Below, in pieces: positions 11,401 to 23,716 of a DNA stretch of 64,000 nt. Made by a program: the position numbers and the translations under genes. The stretch's first letter is position 1. The number at the start of each line of letters is the position of its first letter. The notes beneath the pieces were generated by a model. That model was not told the DNA's origin. It saw only the letters and a program-made list of their open reading frames with translations, and ran no database searches. The stretch comes from Erythroxylum novogranatense (Eukaryota; Streptophyta; Magnoliopsida; Malpighiales; Erythroxylaceae), in the NCBI GenBank assembly GCA_029891385.1, contig CM057230.1, positions 53,795,414-53,859,413 of the forward strand, read 5' to 3'.

Positions 11401-11726
11401 TCTTCAATTTGGGGGGTTTAAGATGAAATGTAAAATAATAAATATGTAATACCTAATATACCCTACCCTAATCCCAAGCAAGACAATACATTTGGGTATC
11501 GACAGAGGAAGAGCACCATATTCTGGCAACAGTGGATGGTTGTTGACGAAGAGAGTTGTCACAGACAACCTTGACCATGCAAATATGCACTTTTCCAAAC
11601 CCAAAAAATGCTTCGAAGTAGAAGAAGCATTACCCCATTCCTCATATGAGGAAGAAAGAGTCATAGTTGTGACTTGTTAAGTTGGTTATGAAAGTCACAA
11701 CTGTAACCTGTGACTTACCCAGATAT

Positions 11727-13838
11727 TGTTGGAGTTATGTAAATATAGTGCCCTAGAAAGCAAGTTTATTTACATATAACTTTATCTTCTTCAGTTACAG
11801 TTTTGTAATGAAAAATATTTATTATTAATAAAACAAAAGAGTTTGGTTTTATTTGTGTGAGCATTATATATCTAGTCAAAAGGTACCAAGATTCTTTTAT
11901 AAGTAATATACATATACATAGAGATGTATGGGAAACATGTATATTATAAGAATATAAAGTAACGGATTCACAGTTGAATAATCAAGTTGGTCACTTGATT
12001 ATGGTTTAAACTGTAGTGTTGTGATTTATCTCCATGTAAGTAAAGGAGTTTACTTAAAGGGAATGATGAATTTCATATCATGATAGTAGTTGACTATCGA
12101 TAATGGCACTATTAAATGAATCTAGAATCAAAAATGTTTTCAAGAATAAAGTGGGCTGTTACTTTAATCTTAAAACATACAATTTAAACATTTACTTATT
12201 TTGGACCACAATCTTAATGAGTGGTGAAATCGTATGTGTTTCATTATAATTCTTGATATGATCGGAATGAATTTTTATAGAATATTAATCCAGTATCTGC
12301 ATGCTGGAATTATCAATTGAAACATATATCAGGGAATATTCACTCAAATAAAGAGTTTATAGTGCTATCATCACTTTTAGATGTTTTAAAAAGATTTGAT
12401 GATTAAACTAGCGCCAGTAGTTTGATTGACTAGCTACCCATCAAGTCTTAACACCAAGATGAGATCTTGTGTGTTAATCACCATATAAAGTAAAACGGGA
12501 GATCTAGAAGGAAAAACAACATAAGGGTAAAACGATAATTTTACCCTTTATTGTGCGGATGACTATAATAAGATTGTAAATAGGGTTTGCAATTGGATAT
12601 AAAATATGTGTTTTCATAATATTTAATAATTCAAGAGTTCAACCAATTGTCTTTAGTGGAATGGCATTTAGTTAATAAGCTAGAATTAATTCTAATGAGA
12701 TTAAATTAATTCTAGGCTTATTGGAGCTTGAATTATCAAAGTACAATAAGATTCCTCACTTGGCTTCAAGGAAGGTTATCAAGTTAAGTAAGAAATAAAA
12801 ATGGAGATTTTAGAAGCCCATAATTGAATGTTGGGCTTGCACTAATTAATAGTTAAATAGAAGCCCAGATGTTCATTTAGAAATGGGCTAGACTTTGGTT
12901 TAATGTAATTAATTAGATTAATTATATTAAAACAAAATTTTTAAAGAAAGGAGTAACAATTTCGGTTTTATTAGGGTTGAATATGCAACTGCACATTTAA
13001 CATTCAAATGCTAAATAAAGATGGTCTTTATTATGGTTTATCATCATTAAATGGAGTTATGAACTTACCATTAAATGGTTTAATGGTTATCTTTTAATGT
13101 TAGCATATAACCTATTAGCATTCATTGGATTAAAGAAGAAAGATGTGCATTGGATGGACTATCTTCTTTCTTCTATCTTCCAAAACCGAAATTGGTTGAT
13201 CATATTTAGGTTAATAGTCTTTTCATATAGCCATCTTAAAGATAAATGAGAAGAGTCTCATTTAATGGCTACTTTATGATTGATTAAAGTAAGAAGTGAT
13301 GCATTGGATGCTATTCTCTTCTTCCATTCCATGAATAATCGAAATTGAGTGTGTAAGAAAGGGTTCTTGCATGATTTAACTATCTCTCTCCTTTCATGCA
13401 TGAGTGAGCCAAAATTTGCATGAGAGTGTCTCATTGTTTCCTTCTTTCTTCTAAAACAATACTCCTCCAAAGTGTTTCTTCTCCTTTCTCACCAAAGGAT
13501 TTTATTAACCAAGTTGTCCTAGGGGAACAAGAGGTAAATCAAATTGGTCGAGGATACAACAACATGGAGAATATAGATTGATAAAGGAAAAGATTCAAAA
13601 GCAAAGGCTTTGGACATAAGAAGAAGGAGAGGATAGCGCAGCAAGGAATTAAAGCTGTAGCAAAGGAGTCAGTAATACTCTTCATCTTGTTTATGTTTAT
13701 TATTATCCTTATACCATATCGTGTATAGATTGGCATGATGATTTGCATATATTGCTTCCGCTGTAAATAAGATTTCTATAAATTTTTGAAATCTACCGGT
13801 TCTCCAAATATAGCATGCTTTCTTTTTCCGATCCAACA
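11727..13838 (+). repeat. 5' LTR of element 3
   Basis: About 2,112 bp with perfect 6-bp inverted ends, TGTTGG at 11727 and CCAACA ending at 13838, two bases before the primer-binding site. The five bases before it are GATAT. A TATAAAATAT stretch lies near 12599. The GTGCCCTAGAA near the start resembles other plant Copia LTRs. The 3' LTR is not in the window. Confidence 0.85.
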
Positions 13839-13840
13839 AT

Positions 13841-13853
13841 TGGTATCAGAGCC
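13841..13853 (+). other. Primer-binding site of element 3
   Basis: TGGTATCAGAGCC, complementary to initiator tRNA-Met, two bases after the LTR end. It fixes the plus orientation of element 3. Confidence 0.95.
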
Positions 13854-14182
13854 AAGTTTCTTATGCATAATTTCGGTTCCTGTATGTGTGATGCATGGGT
13901 TGGCAATGATTTGTGTGTGCTACATATTTTTATTTGATAGAAATATATATGGTGTATGTGTTGCTCTTTTGGTTGTCCATAGAAGTTAAATTTACCATGT
14001 AAGATTTCTTCTTTTGGTTGTAACAAGAAGGGTGGTCTATCATCACCATGTTTCCTCTATGGCTTCATTTTTCTGTTTTCCTTGATTTTTTAATGTACAA
14101 ATGGATGTAATGATGAAGATGAAGCAGCCATGGATTGAAGAAATGGAGAGGTAAAGGTTTCAGTGTATCCTTTTGTGTATTG

Positions 14183-14460
14183 GCATAGTTTTGGTTTTTG
14201 TGAAAACAAAGTGCTGTAATTTTGTTTCAATGAATCTAGTTTTGGTTTTTTGGTTCAAAAACAAGTACTGGATTTTTGTTTCAAGGAATCAAGTTTTGGT
14301 TTTGATAAAGTACTAAGTGCTAGTTTTTGTTTTAATGGAATGAGTTTCGGTTTTAACGAAAACAAGTGTTGAAATTTTTTATCGTGACAAAGATTTGGTT
14401 TTATGAAAATCTAGTGCTGGAATTTTAATTTTCAAAGTGACAAAATTTGGTTTTTATGAA
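14183..14460. repeat. Degenerate ~60-bp tandem repeats in leader
   Basis: About five diverged units share TTTGGTTTT...GAAAACAAGTGCTG(G)AATTTT...TTTCAA(TG)GAAT. Each repeats the order 'TTTTGGTTTT, AAAACAAGTRCTG, ATTTTTGTTTCAA'. Confidence 0.8.
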
Positions 14461-15046
14461 TGCCATTATATTTTTTTACCCAATGGGTCGGATCATGTGA
14501 GCAAAGAGTTTGAAGTAGAAGATTCAAGTCCATGAAGAATATTTTGGGCCTTAAAGGCTTGTAATTATTTTTATGTTTCTAGGATGGACAATCAAAAGTG
14601 GCTTAATTAGTTCATGTGATGAATGGAGAAATGAATGCAAATAATATGTGATATTATGTGATTGCATGTCATTTAGAAAATTGCCAACCCCAGGCCTTGC
14701 CATGCATTCATTATGTATGAGATATATAATGAAATAATATAGGATGAATAATAAAATGCATCTAGACAAGATGGTTTTTAAAAAACTTAAAGCCCAAAAA
14801 GATTGAGTGGGAGAGGATGCTCAAGTGAGATTCCACGGTCTCCAAATGATGGCCCATTTGTAAGTGGTGAAATGTTACTCCCCATAGGAGGGCATAAATC
14901 CTAGATCTTGCATGGTTTGAGTCTCCTTAAGGATAATTCCACTTATTGGTAGGAAATGTGACCTCCCACTAAGGCATGGTTTGCAGGTATCTTTAGTGAA
15001 TGAATCAAATGGTTAAACACTCAACATTTTTTATTAATAAACTGCC

Positions 15047-15120
15047 CACTATAGCTCTGTTGGTAAAAGTATGGACCAAATTATGACGCTTTGGTAGTTT
15101 TCTGAATGGGAGGGTCCCAG
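15047..15120 (+). mobile_element. Possible tRNA-derived (SINE-like) fragment
   Basis: TAGCTCTGTTGGTAAAAG at 15052-15069 closely matches a Pol III A box (TAGCTCAGTTGG-type). A weak B-box-like GGGTCCCAG lies about 50 bases downstream (15111-15119). No clear 3' tail or target duplication was found. It could also be chance sequence in the leader. Confidence 0.3.
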
Positions 15121-15329
15121 TTTTTCTTTTAATAGATAAGATGGCCCATCGTCACTTAGTCTGTTATATATAAGAAAAATAATCGTCGTATAATGTTTTA
15201 ATTTTTTAAAATTTTGTTAAATCTATCATCATGCATACATGCATCATGATTTTATACAAAGTTCCAATATTGTTGACTAGTATGCTCATGTTTTAATAAT
15301 TTATATTTTTGAACATAATCAACCATAAA

Positions 15330-15734
15330 ATGAATCCACTCACCTTGCTCTTGACTAATAACAAATTGGAAAACAGAGACAAATTTAATGAATGGAGACA
15401 TAACCTTGACATTTTTCTTCAATATGAACGTATTTCATAGGTAATGAGCCTACAATATCAAGGCTCATGGGCCTAAAGCTAATGTAACATCTTCTTCTAA
15501 GCCCAAGGGTATGGGTAAGCACAAGAAGAAGGGTCCAATGAAAAAGATGGTCCAAACAGGGGTCAAGGCTAAACCCATGAAAAAGCAAGCCAATGAGAAT
15601 ATCAAAGGAAAGTGTTTCCACTATGATGAGATGGACCACTAGAAAAGAAACTGTCTAGTCTACCTTAAGTCCCTCAAAAGCAAACAAGGTATGGGTTTCC
15701 TAAGTTTGTTAAGAACTAGAAATGTGGTAGAATT
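15330..15734 (+). pseudogene. gag: gag fragment of element 3
   Basis: The frame encodes FNEWRHNLDIFLQYERIS near 15385, resembling the Copia gag start (..W..NL...L), then a Lys-rich tract (KGMGKHKKKGPMKKM) and a damaged zinc knuckle at 15613-15654. In that CX2CX4HX4C motif the second Cys is Tyr (15622-15624) and a TAG stop lies after the His (15640-15642). Coding continues to the ATATG where the nested element entered. The start codon is not clear. Confidence 0.65.
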
Positions 15735-15739
15735 ATATG
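15735..15739. other. Target-site duplication, left copy (ATATG)
   Basis: ATATG directly precedes element 4 and is repeated directly after it. It lies inside the element 3 gag-protease frame. Confidence 0.9.
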
Positions 15740-15940
15740 TGTTGGACCCCACCCCCCACACCTGGGCTAATATTTCCCACCCAGCGTGTGTTTGCGGGTT
15801 ATACCACGGCGGGTGTTTGCGGGTTATACCGCGGCATCCAACTTAATCAGTACTGTCCTCTTTGGTCAAGGGTGAGGCCACGACTCGAACCCTTAACCTC
15901 AAGGTTTTATAGCTTCCACATGCTCGGCTCTTACCATTTC
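15740..15940 (-). mobile_element. SINE-like block in short LTR of element 4
   Basis: On the minus strand a Pol III B-box-like GGTTCGAGTCG (15881-15891) lies about 25 bases after an A-box-like GAGCCGAGCATGTGG. A GC-rich tail follows, with a partly duplicated GCGGTATAACCCGCAAACAC unit, ending GGGGTCCAACA. No poly(A) tail or flanking duplication is visible, so the class is uncertain. Confidence 0.35.
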
Positions 15941-16255
15941 CTTTCCTTATTCCTTCATGAATCTCTCTTCAAATCATCATTAAAAGCAACAAATCCTAAC
16001 TAGAAAACCATCAATTTTCGAAATTATTCTCACCTTAAGAGGACCCACGAAATTCTCATTTGCCTCCTATAGTGTTGCTTCCTCTTCCTTTAACCTTCTT
16101 CTTTTGGAAATACTTGAAAACCCACTTGAAACCTCATGAAAGATGATTCTTCTTCCTCTCTTCTCTCATGGCCGAAACTCACACTCTCCCTCTCTTTGTC
16201 TTGTATTTTCGTATGTCTCCAAGTAAAACTTAAGGAAAACTAACTTAGAAACCTA

Positions 16256-16315
16256 CCTCTTCTCCTCTTCTTCTTCTTCTCCTTCTTCTTCTTCTTCTTC
16301 TTCCTTTCTCTAGCA
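16256..16315. repeat. (CTT)n microsatellite, LTR leader (copy 1)
   Basis: CTT/TTC-rich tract; on the element strand a (GAA)n leader just upstream of a GTAGGT splice-like site. Repeated at 22165-22215 in the long LTR. Confidence 0.9.
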
Positions 16316-17808
16316 GAAACTCCATCCTCTTCTTCTTCTCTTCATCGTTTCTTCTCTCTTCTTTTCTCTTCATTTTCTTTCTTTCTTTTAAAAATCGTTT
16401 TCCTCTCTTATTTTAAAATTCCAGATCCTTCTTTAGGTTCCAAGTCATTAAAATGAGGGTAAATGACCCTTTTACCCTTACTCTTTAACTTAATTCCAAA
16501 ATTGCCCCTAACTTCATTTGAAAAATCTGATACCTTGCGTCCAGAATTTAAACAGCTAAATGAAATAATTTGGGCAAACTTTCTTCTTAAAATTGTTCCT
16601 CTTGATCTTACAAATCTAACGCCACTAACGGCGCTCAATTCGGATCTAAAACGAAAAAGTTATGGCCGAATTACTAACTGACCTGCACAAAATCCGAAAC
16701 CGAACATTACGCGAATTTAATTCCAGAAATTAACAATCTTAGGGATGAACTTAAATTTCGATCCCTTCATAAGATTTGTAGCCCTATATCTTAACTTTAT
16801 TTTCCCTCAAGAATCAACTCATTCGGAGTTGTATAACTCCCGAAAATCGCAAAATACTGAACCATGTTCAGGAAATTATCCAACTTATAACCTATAACCC
16901 ATCTCTTACTTTGGTTCAATCAATCTCTTTCCATATAATCTCCTAAAAATCATAATTCTTCATGAAAATGAACGTAATTGTCTTAGGAATCCAATTCTTT
17001 AAGAATCAAATCAATCGGATATCGGACGAAGGATTTATAAGCAAAAGATTACAAAAGCCGGATCAAAAGCTAAGCAAACCGAACGAAATTTTCAAAAATC
17101 ACAACTCTTGATCCCGAACTTGGAATTTGACAAATTTGGTGTCAATAAAAAGATCAAAGGAAGCTCCACAACTTCCCTGAAGAACAAAAAAATCCAATTG
17201 GCTTCCAAGGGAGTCAGATTTCCACTCAAAGATTCTGCCTTAATCCGCATTTCCTAAACAACTTCCAATTTTTAATCACTCATAACTCCTTGCCCCGATC
17301 TCGAAAAATTACATACTTTATGGCGTTGGAAAGATCGAAATACAGGCTACAACTTTTAGTAAAACCATTTTTTCCAATTCTGACTAAATCCATTCGGAGA
17401 GTAGCCTCAAAACATAGACTACACAAATCGATACTTAATAACATTTGCAAAACAAAGCATATCTTCTGAAAATCATATCTCTCAATCCCGACATCGAAAA
17501 ATAGCAAACTTTATGTCCACGAAAAGCTCTCGACAGAGGCTACAAGTTTCATGTTGATCATTTTCTCAAATTTTGGCTCAAACAAAAGTCAACTCTCAAA
17601 GGCCAAAAAGTCAAACATGTAACAAATTTTTCAACAATTTGAAATCATACCAATCTACTCAAAACTCGAAGGTATCAAAATCAAATCATTCTTTTCTTAT
17701 GAATTTCCTCAAAGCATAATTACTTTTTATTTCACAATACATATGTGAAACCACTAAGCTTTATTTCACTTAATATTTCTCGATGTCACTCGAAGATCGG
17801 GTCCAACA

Positions 17809-18452
17809 TTTCTCCCTCTTAAAAGAATTTAGTCCTCGAAATTCATACTTAGAAATCTCCAAGTACTTGCTGCGTAATGACCATAATCACTCGCTTTCTT
17901 ATCAAATTTCTTATCACACATATTCTTATTCTTAACTTATAACCATATTTCACTTCTCATATTTTATACCTCAATATCATATTAAAACACTATATCCTCA
18001 AAATTCCTTAACATATTTACACAAATTCATGGTCCAGTCTTAATGACCCTTAATATGGACCAATCCTTTGAATTGCTATACATATGTCTTTATCATGTAT
18101 CTTATCTTTCAGATAATCCTTATTTCATCTCGCAAATGTATAGTCAAAATCAAATCAACAAAGTGATCAAAGAAATCTAAACGTCATAACATTCTAACCT
18201 CAATATCATACACTTTCTTATGATCGTTCATATGTCTCATCACCTTATCGTTCATATGTCTCATCACCTTAATCAAACAAATCAATTTAGGTTCTCCAAA
18301 TAATTCATAACAAAGACATTCACATCATTTCCCAATTCTCACTAATTCAATCATATCAATTTATCCCTTTTCACAATCTCATGCATGTCACTTAATCTTA
18401 CCAAACCTATAGCTCAAGTAAGATCATAATACTTTGGGCTCGATACCATAAT
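17809..18452 (-). other. Residual internal region of element 4 with PPT and PBS
   Basis: Only about 640 bp remain between the LTRs. Next to the 3' LTR, minus-strand TTTTAAGAGGGAGAAA (17809-17824) is a good polypurine tract, preceded by AATTTCGAGGACTAAATTC, a decayed Gypsy pol tail (FEDE type). At the other end, minus-strand TATGGTATCGAGCCCAAAG (ending near 18450) is a degenerate tRNA-Met primer site. The rest is AT-rich and shows no ORF. Confidence 0.75.
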
Positions 18453-18886
18453 TGTTGGATCCGTATTTGGAATCCAACTACTTATACATATTCCTCAATA
18501 CGTCGCATGATTCCTTAAGAACTCTTATAACCCGATACGAATATCCAATCTCTAATCCAAATCCGATATAATTTTTTTCATTTTAAAATCCATTTTCATA
18601 CTTATACATGGTTCGGATCTTAACCGGAGAACGAAGCGAAGATCAAAAACAAAAGTAAATCGAGCGGACGGAAGAAAAGCATCTGAAGACGAAGAAACAT
18701 ACTGAAAAACAAATTCTGAAGCACATGAGAATCAAAGACTAAAGAATTGAATCAAAGCAAATTACAAAGCAAATCGAAGGCTCGAAATCGAAAGCAAAAG
18801 CAGTCAAAGCGAATCGAATCAGATAACAAAGTGTGAAACAAGCGAAAAGTTACAAGAAAAAGAGTAAGAGGAGGACATTCAAAGAT

Positions 18887-18936
18887 TAGGCGTGGGCATG
18901 TTTAAGAAATTTAGAGACTAGGCGTGGCCACGCCTA
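18887..18936. repeat. Palindrome cluster of element 4 LTR (TAGGCGTGG/CCACGCCTA)
   Basis: An 18-bp perfect palindrome, TAGGCGTGGCCACGCCTA, occupies 18919-18936. An imperfect copy, TAGGCGTGGGCATGTTTA, lies 32 bases upstream (18887-18904). It is a GC-rich island in AT-rich LTR sequence, just before a CATAACTTTTC phrase in plus orientation. Confidence 0.9.
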
Positions 18937-20073
18937 AGGATGAAGTCTGAATCTGTAGGAAAATTTCAGACTTTACAAAATCATAACTTTTCTCCCATAC
19001 TCCTTAGCCATAAAAGAGTCATTATTTGCTTCAAAATTTCAGCCCAAAACTAAGTTTTCCTACACAATGTCAAAAGTTTGAAAATTCACATCCTTTAGCA
19101 CACTAGTGAAACATGATACATTATACCTCGTTGGAAAGATAAAGGAAGATCTACAAGTTTCATGAAGAGAAAAAATCAATTCAATCATTAAAGAGGTAAA
19201 ACCCACTTGAAGTTTCAGCCTAAAACTAGCCAATGGAACAGTAATTCTGCAGTATGAACAGTAACAGCTAACACTCCCAACCCCATAACTTTTATTCCTA
19301 AATCCAATAACTACGAATCATACCTCATTTTAAAGCTAGAAAGATAATCTACATTTTTATGAAGAAAGCAAAACCGGATCAGCCTCTAAGAGTATGAAAA
19401 CGCCTCCAAAGATTCTGCAAAATGCAGAATGAATAGTATCCAGTAGGAAATCTGAAAACTTTCAAACTCTATAACTTTTCATTTTAATTCCAAATATGAC
19501 AAACTTTATGTCATTGGAAAGATCTAATCATCTTCTACATTCTTCAAGAAGACCACCCAAGCTAAATCAAGCTCTAAAATACTCTAAACCCTAGGTGAAG
19601 TTGCTGCCCAATTTTAACAAAATTGGACAGCACCTCCCTATACTTCACCTAACCCAAATTTTCAATTCAATGCTATAACCTGCATAAAACAAAGCATCTT
19701 CCAACTTCCATAACACAATTCAAACCAAAATAGCCCAAACTCCAATGACAGTAACACACTCTTAAGCATCTATCCATTTCAAGCTATATAGAAACACAAT
19801 CTTGCTTTCAAAACATGCTTAAAACATACAACAATACTTTACAAAAAGATACATTAAAACCCAATTCTTTTACATTTACAAAGAGGGTAGAAAGTATACA
19901 AAGCTTTAGAGGGCATTTTAGCCCATTTACAACGGAAGTATCAAAAGTAATTACAATCCAAAATCGACCTAAAGCTTTGTTTTCTTAAATACAATTTCAA
20001 ACACAACTTCAAAGCAAATAGCATCGGAGTTGCCTCAATCCCGATCTTGGTGACTCGGTTTCTCTCTCAAAAC

Positions 20074-20107
20074 CTGTGGAGGGAAAATGGGGTGAGCACG
20101 ACGGCTC
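20074..20107 (-). promoter_or_regulatory. Stem-loop and acceptor-like site, element 4 LTR
   Basis: Minus strand: stem GAGC/GCTC around loop CGTCGT, then ACCCC, a pyrimidine-rich run and CCACAG/GT (CAG ends at 20074). Confidence 0.5.
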
Positions 20108-21648
20108 CGTGGGTAACAATTTAATAGTCAAGTATAAGCATCAGAAATTGTCTTAAACAAGTATTTTCAAAACTATATTTGTGAAATCATTTTCCAATAA
20201 GCAAAAAGTATACAAAGTCAACGAATATAACACAACAGCACATATTCACATTACAAATATTTTTACAAAATCAACAAAGACTTCAACAAAGAGAATACCA
20301 AAACACATACTCACATATCAAATGATTTGAGTGATCCTAACAGAGCGTACTACATGTCAAATGACGACCATGTGTGTCAGTGAAACAGAGGGAGTCCGAT
20401 TTTGAACTCCTAGGCCACTAGCGGGCAAAGCGGTGAAGCCTATATAGACAAGTGCACTTGCTAAGCGGAGGGATCACTACAAACCCACATAAACATGTAT
20501 TTTCACATCATTCACACATAATTACCCAACATGGCATTTTTCCAAACTCATACAATCATTTGTCAAACAATTTTGCAAAACAAAAGACATCTCATCCAAG
20601 TTCAAATCATCTTACATGATAATTCATTTAAAAGTCACAAATCATCCGAAAGCATTGAATGACATTTATTTCAAAACAATTCTGAACTTATAACTCAAAT
20701 ATTAAAGAGTCACCCACCTCGAATCTTTAAGCTTTGCAATAGGTTCACATGTCCTTCCTTAATCCCCAAACGCCTTAATTGCCCTTAATCAAAGCATAAA
20801 AGCCTTAATTAACACTTAACATCAAAGCTGGAAATTTCTAAAGAATGAAAACATGACTAAAAACCTAACTCACTTTGCCTATGCCATTCCTAAACCATAA
20901 CCATCAAAGCCTATCTCAATTTTATCAATTATTTTCAAGAATCTCATGCCTTAAAGAAACCCATAAACTCTGATTTTCTTAAACCTCCATTACCTTTCTC
21001 ATTTCTCTTATCCTTTAATGCCTTCATTAAGCATAAAATCCCAATTACCAAATGAACTCAATGCTGGAAAATTTTAAAGAATGGAAAACTTGCATTTAAA
21101 CTCACCTAATCATCCCTACACCTTTCTTAAACTATACCAACCATAGCCTCTTTCAAACCTAGTCAAACTTGTCACAAAATCCACCTTATACACACTCACA
21201 ACAATCTGATTTTCTCTCATTTCATTTCTTTTCTTATTCGTTCTTGAAAACTCTTCAAACCATCCTTGTTAAGCAAAAGGTAAAACTCTCACAAAAGCCA
21301 TGAATTAACAATGCTGGAATTTTGTTTTAAAAACATAAAATCTTGGTTTAAAACTCATCTCACTTAACCTATACCTTTTCTAAACAGTTAACATCATAAC
21401 CTCTCTCCAAACTAAGCAAAATTCCATCTTAAAAATAACAAAAATCACACTTCAACAAAAGATCAAGTGCTGGAATTTTTTAGCAAAAGGGAAAACATGA
21501 AATTAATCCCACCTAATCTTACCCATACTTTCACTAAGCCCTTAGCATCAAAACTCATCCATAAACCAACAAAAAGTCGACAATCTTCTCACCCATATAA
21601 AACCCATGAAATCAGAATTTGGCTTCAATGAAAGATGGAACCATTTAA

Positions 21649-21850
21649 TGTTGGACCCCACCCCCCACACCTGGGCTAATATTTCCCACCCAGCGTGTGT
21701 TTGCGGGTTATACCACGGCGGGTGTTTGCGGGTTATACCGCGGCATCCAACTTAATCAGTACTGTCCTCTTTGGTCAAGGGTGAGGCCACGACTCGAACC
21801 CTTAACCTCAAGGTTTTATAGCTTCCACATGCTCGCCTCTTACCATTTCC
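21649..21850 (-). mobile_element. SINE-like block in long LTR of element 4
   Basis: Second copy of the block at 15740-15940, differing at very few bases. Here it is followed in element order by TTAAATGG and the rest of the LTR, which shows where the block ends inside a complete LTR. Confidence 0.35.
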
Positions 21851-22164
21851 TTTCCTTATTCCTTCATGAATCTCTCTTCAAATCATCATTAAAAGCAACA
21901 AATCCTAACTAGAAAACCATCAATTTCTGAAATTATTCTCACCTTAAGAGGACCCACGAAATTCTGATTTGCCTCCTATAGTGTTGCTTCCTCTTCCTTT
22001 AACCTTCTTCTTTTGGAAATACTTGAAAACCCACTTGAAACCTCATGAAAGATGATTCTTCTTCCTCTCTTCTCTCATGGCGAAACTCACACTCTCCCTC
22101 TCTTTGTCCTGTATTTTCAGTATGTCTCCAAGTAAAACTTAAGGAAAACTAACTTAGAAACCTA

Positions 22165-22215
22165 CCTCTTCTCCTCTTCTTCTTCTTCTCCTTCTTCTTC
22201 TTCTTCTTCTTCCTT
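22165..22215. repeat. (CTT)n microsatellite, LTR leader (copy 2)
   Basis: Counterpart of 16256-16315 in the long LTR of element 4. On the minus strand it ends AAGAG/GTAGGT, a plausible 5' splice site at 22166/22165. Confidence 0.85.
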
Positions 22216-23711
22216 TCTCCTAGCAAAACTCCATCCTCTTCTTCTTCTCTTCATCGTTTCTTCTCTCTTCTTTTCTCTTCATTTTCTTTCTTTCTTTTAA
22301 AAATCGTTTTCCTCTCTTATTTTAAAATTCCAGATCCTTCTTTAGGTTCCAAGTCATTAAAATGAGGGTAAATGACCCTTTTACCCTTACTCTTTAACTT
22401 AATTCCAAAATTGCCCCTAACTTCATTTGAAAAATCTGATACCTTGCGTCCAGATTTTAAACAGCTAAATGAAATAATTTGGGCAAACTTTCTTCTTGAA
22501 AATTGTTCCTCTTGATCTTACAAATCTAACGCCACTAACGGCGCTCAATTCGGATCTAAAACGAAAAAGTTATGGCCGAATTACTAACTGACCTGCACAA
22601 AATCCGAAACCGAACATTACGCGAATTTAATTCCAGAAATTAACAATCTTAGGGATGAACTTAAATTTCGATCCCTTCATAAGATTTGTAGCCCTATATC
22701 TTAACTTTATTTTCCCTCAAGAATCAACTCATTCGGAGTTGTATAACTCCCGAAAATCGCAAAATACTGAACCATGTTCAGGAAATTATCCAACTTATAA
22801 CCTATAACCTATCTCTTACTTTGGTTCAATCAATCTCTTTCCATATAATCTCCTAAAATCATAATTCTTCATGAAAATGAGCGTAATTGTCTTAGGAATC
22901 CAATTCTTTAAGAATCAAATCAATCGGATATCGGACGAAGGATTTATAAGCAAAAGATTACAAAAGCGGATCAAAAGCTAAGCAAACCGAACGAAATTTT
23001 CAAAATCACAACTCTTGATCCCGAACTCGAATTTGACAAATTTGGTGTCAATAAAAGATCAAAGGCTCCACAACTTCCTGAAGAACAAAAAATCAATTGG
23101 CTTCCAAGGAGTCAGATTTCCACTCAAAGATTCTGCGCTTAATCCGCGTTTCCTAAACAACTTCCAATTTTTAATCACTCATAACTCCTTGCCCCGATCT
23201 TGAAAAATTACATACTTTATGGCGTTGGAAAGATCGAAATACAGGCTACAACTTTCAGTAAAACCATTTTTTCCAATTCTGACTAAATCCATTCGGCGAG
23301 TAGCCTCAAAACATAGACTACACAAATCGATACTTAATAACATTTGCAAAACAAAGCATATCTTCTGAAAATCATATCTCCCAATCCCGACATCGAAAAA
23401 TAGCAAACTTTATGTCCACGAAAAGCTCTCGACAGAGGCTACAAGTTTCATGTTGATTATTTTCTCAAATTTTGGCTCAAACAAAAGTCAACTCTCAAAG
23501 GCCAAAAAGTCAAACATGTAACAAATTTTTCAACTTAATTTCAGAAATCATACCAATCTACTCAAAACTCGAAGGTATCAAAATCAAATCATTCTTTTCT
23601 TATGAATTTCCTCAAAGCATAATTACTTTTTATTTCACAATACATATGTGAAACCACTCGCTTTATTTCACTTAATATTTCTCAATGTCACTCAAAGATC
23701 GGGGTCCAACA

Positions 23712-23716
23712 ATATG
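23712..23716. other. Target-site duplication, right copy (ATATG)
   Basis: Exact match to 15735-15739, directly after the CCAACA end at 23711. The element 3 protease frame resumes here. Confidence 0.9.

Larger units (their letters stand above)
9496..11726. other. AT-rich DNA without a recognisable gene
   Basis: No protein family, tRNA or rRNA is recognisable on either strand. The longest plus-strand open stretch (10775-10999, 74 codons) has no motif I know. Content noted: a short tandem duplication at 10508-10553 and a MITE-like end at 11240-11400. It may include LTR sequence of element 2 or older relics. Confidence 0.6.
13854..15329 (+). other. Untranslated leader of element 3
   Basis: About 1.5 kb between primer site and gag with no convincing coding sequence. 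It holds a degenerate tandem array (14183-14460) and a tRNA-like A box (about 15052). Confidence 0.6.
15740..17808 (-). repeat. Short 3' LTR of element 4
   Basis: 2,069 bp. In element orientation it starts TGTTGGACCC at 17808, next to the polypurine tract, and stops at GGGGTCCAACA (15740), where the 5' LTR (21649) continues for another 3.2 kb. The missing part contains the U5 end and the stem-loop module. The target-site duplication lies directly at this shortened end. Confidence 0.85.
15740..23711 (-). mobile_element. Gypsy-type LTR element with unequal LTRs (element 4)
   Basis: 7,972 bp bounded by TGTTGGA...TCCAACA and flanked by the perfect direct repeat ATATG (15735-15739 and 23712-23716). 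In minus orientation it has a full 5' LTR (23711-18453), a degenerate tRNA-Met primer site, 0.6 kb of internal DNA, a polypurine tract ending in FEDE-like coding, and a 3' LTR of only about 2.07 kb. The shared LTR segments (15740-17808 and 21649-23711) differ at only scattered sites, so insertion is recent relative to its surroundings. No gag or pol is present: it is a non-autonomous deletion derivative. Confidence 0.85.
18453..23711 (-). repeat. Long 5' LTR of element 4
   Basis: About 5.26 kb from TGTTGGACCCCGATC (23711) to GATCCAACA (18453), immediately followed leftwards by the primer site. It contains, in element order, an upstream part with ~188-bp degenerate repeats (about 22.9-23.5 kb), a GA-rich leader (22.17-22.33 kb), a GTAGGT 5' splice-like site (22165), a SINE-like block, the hairpin module (20385-20440), the stem-loop/CAG-GT site (20074-20107), more degenerate repeats (19.15-19.55 kb), a palindrome pair (18887-18936) and an AAGC/GAATCGAA-rich end. 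The layout parallels the LTR at 43103-47658. Confidence 0.75.

Noticed and set aside
11492..11680. Small ORF pair (11404-11664 minus and 11492-11680 plus) in the region without genes
   Set aside because: No recognisable motif, no splice or promoter context, and both strands open by chance.
15860..15935. A functional tRNA gene from the GGTTCGAGTC box
   Set aside because: No acceptor or anticodon stem can be formed around it; at most a SINE-like fragment.
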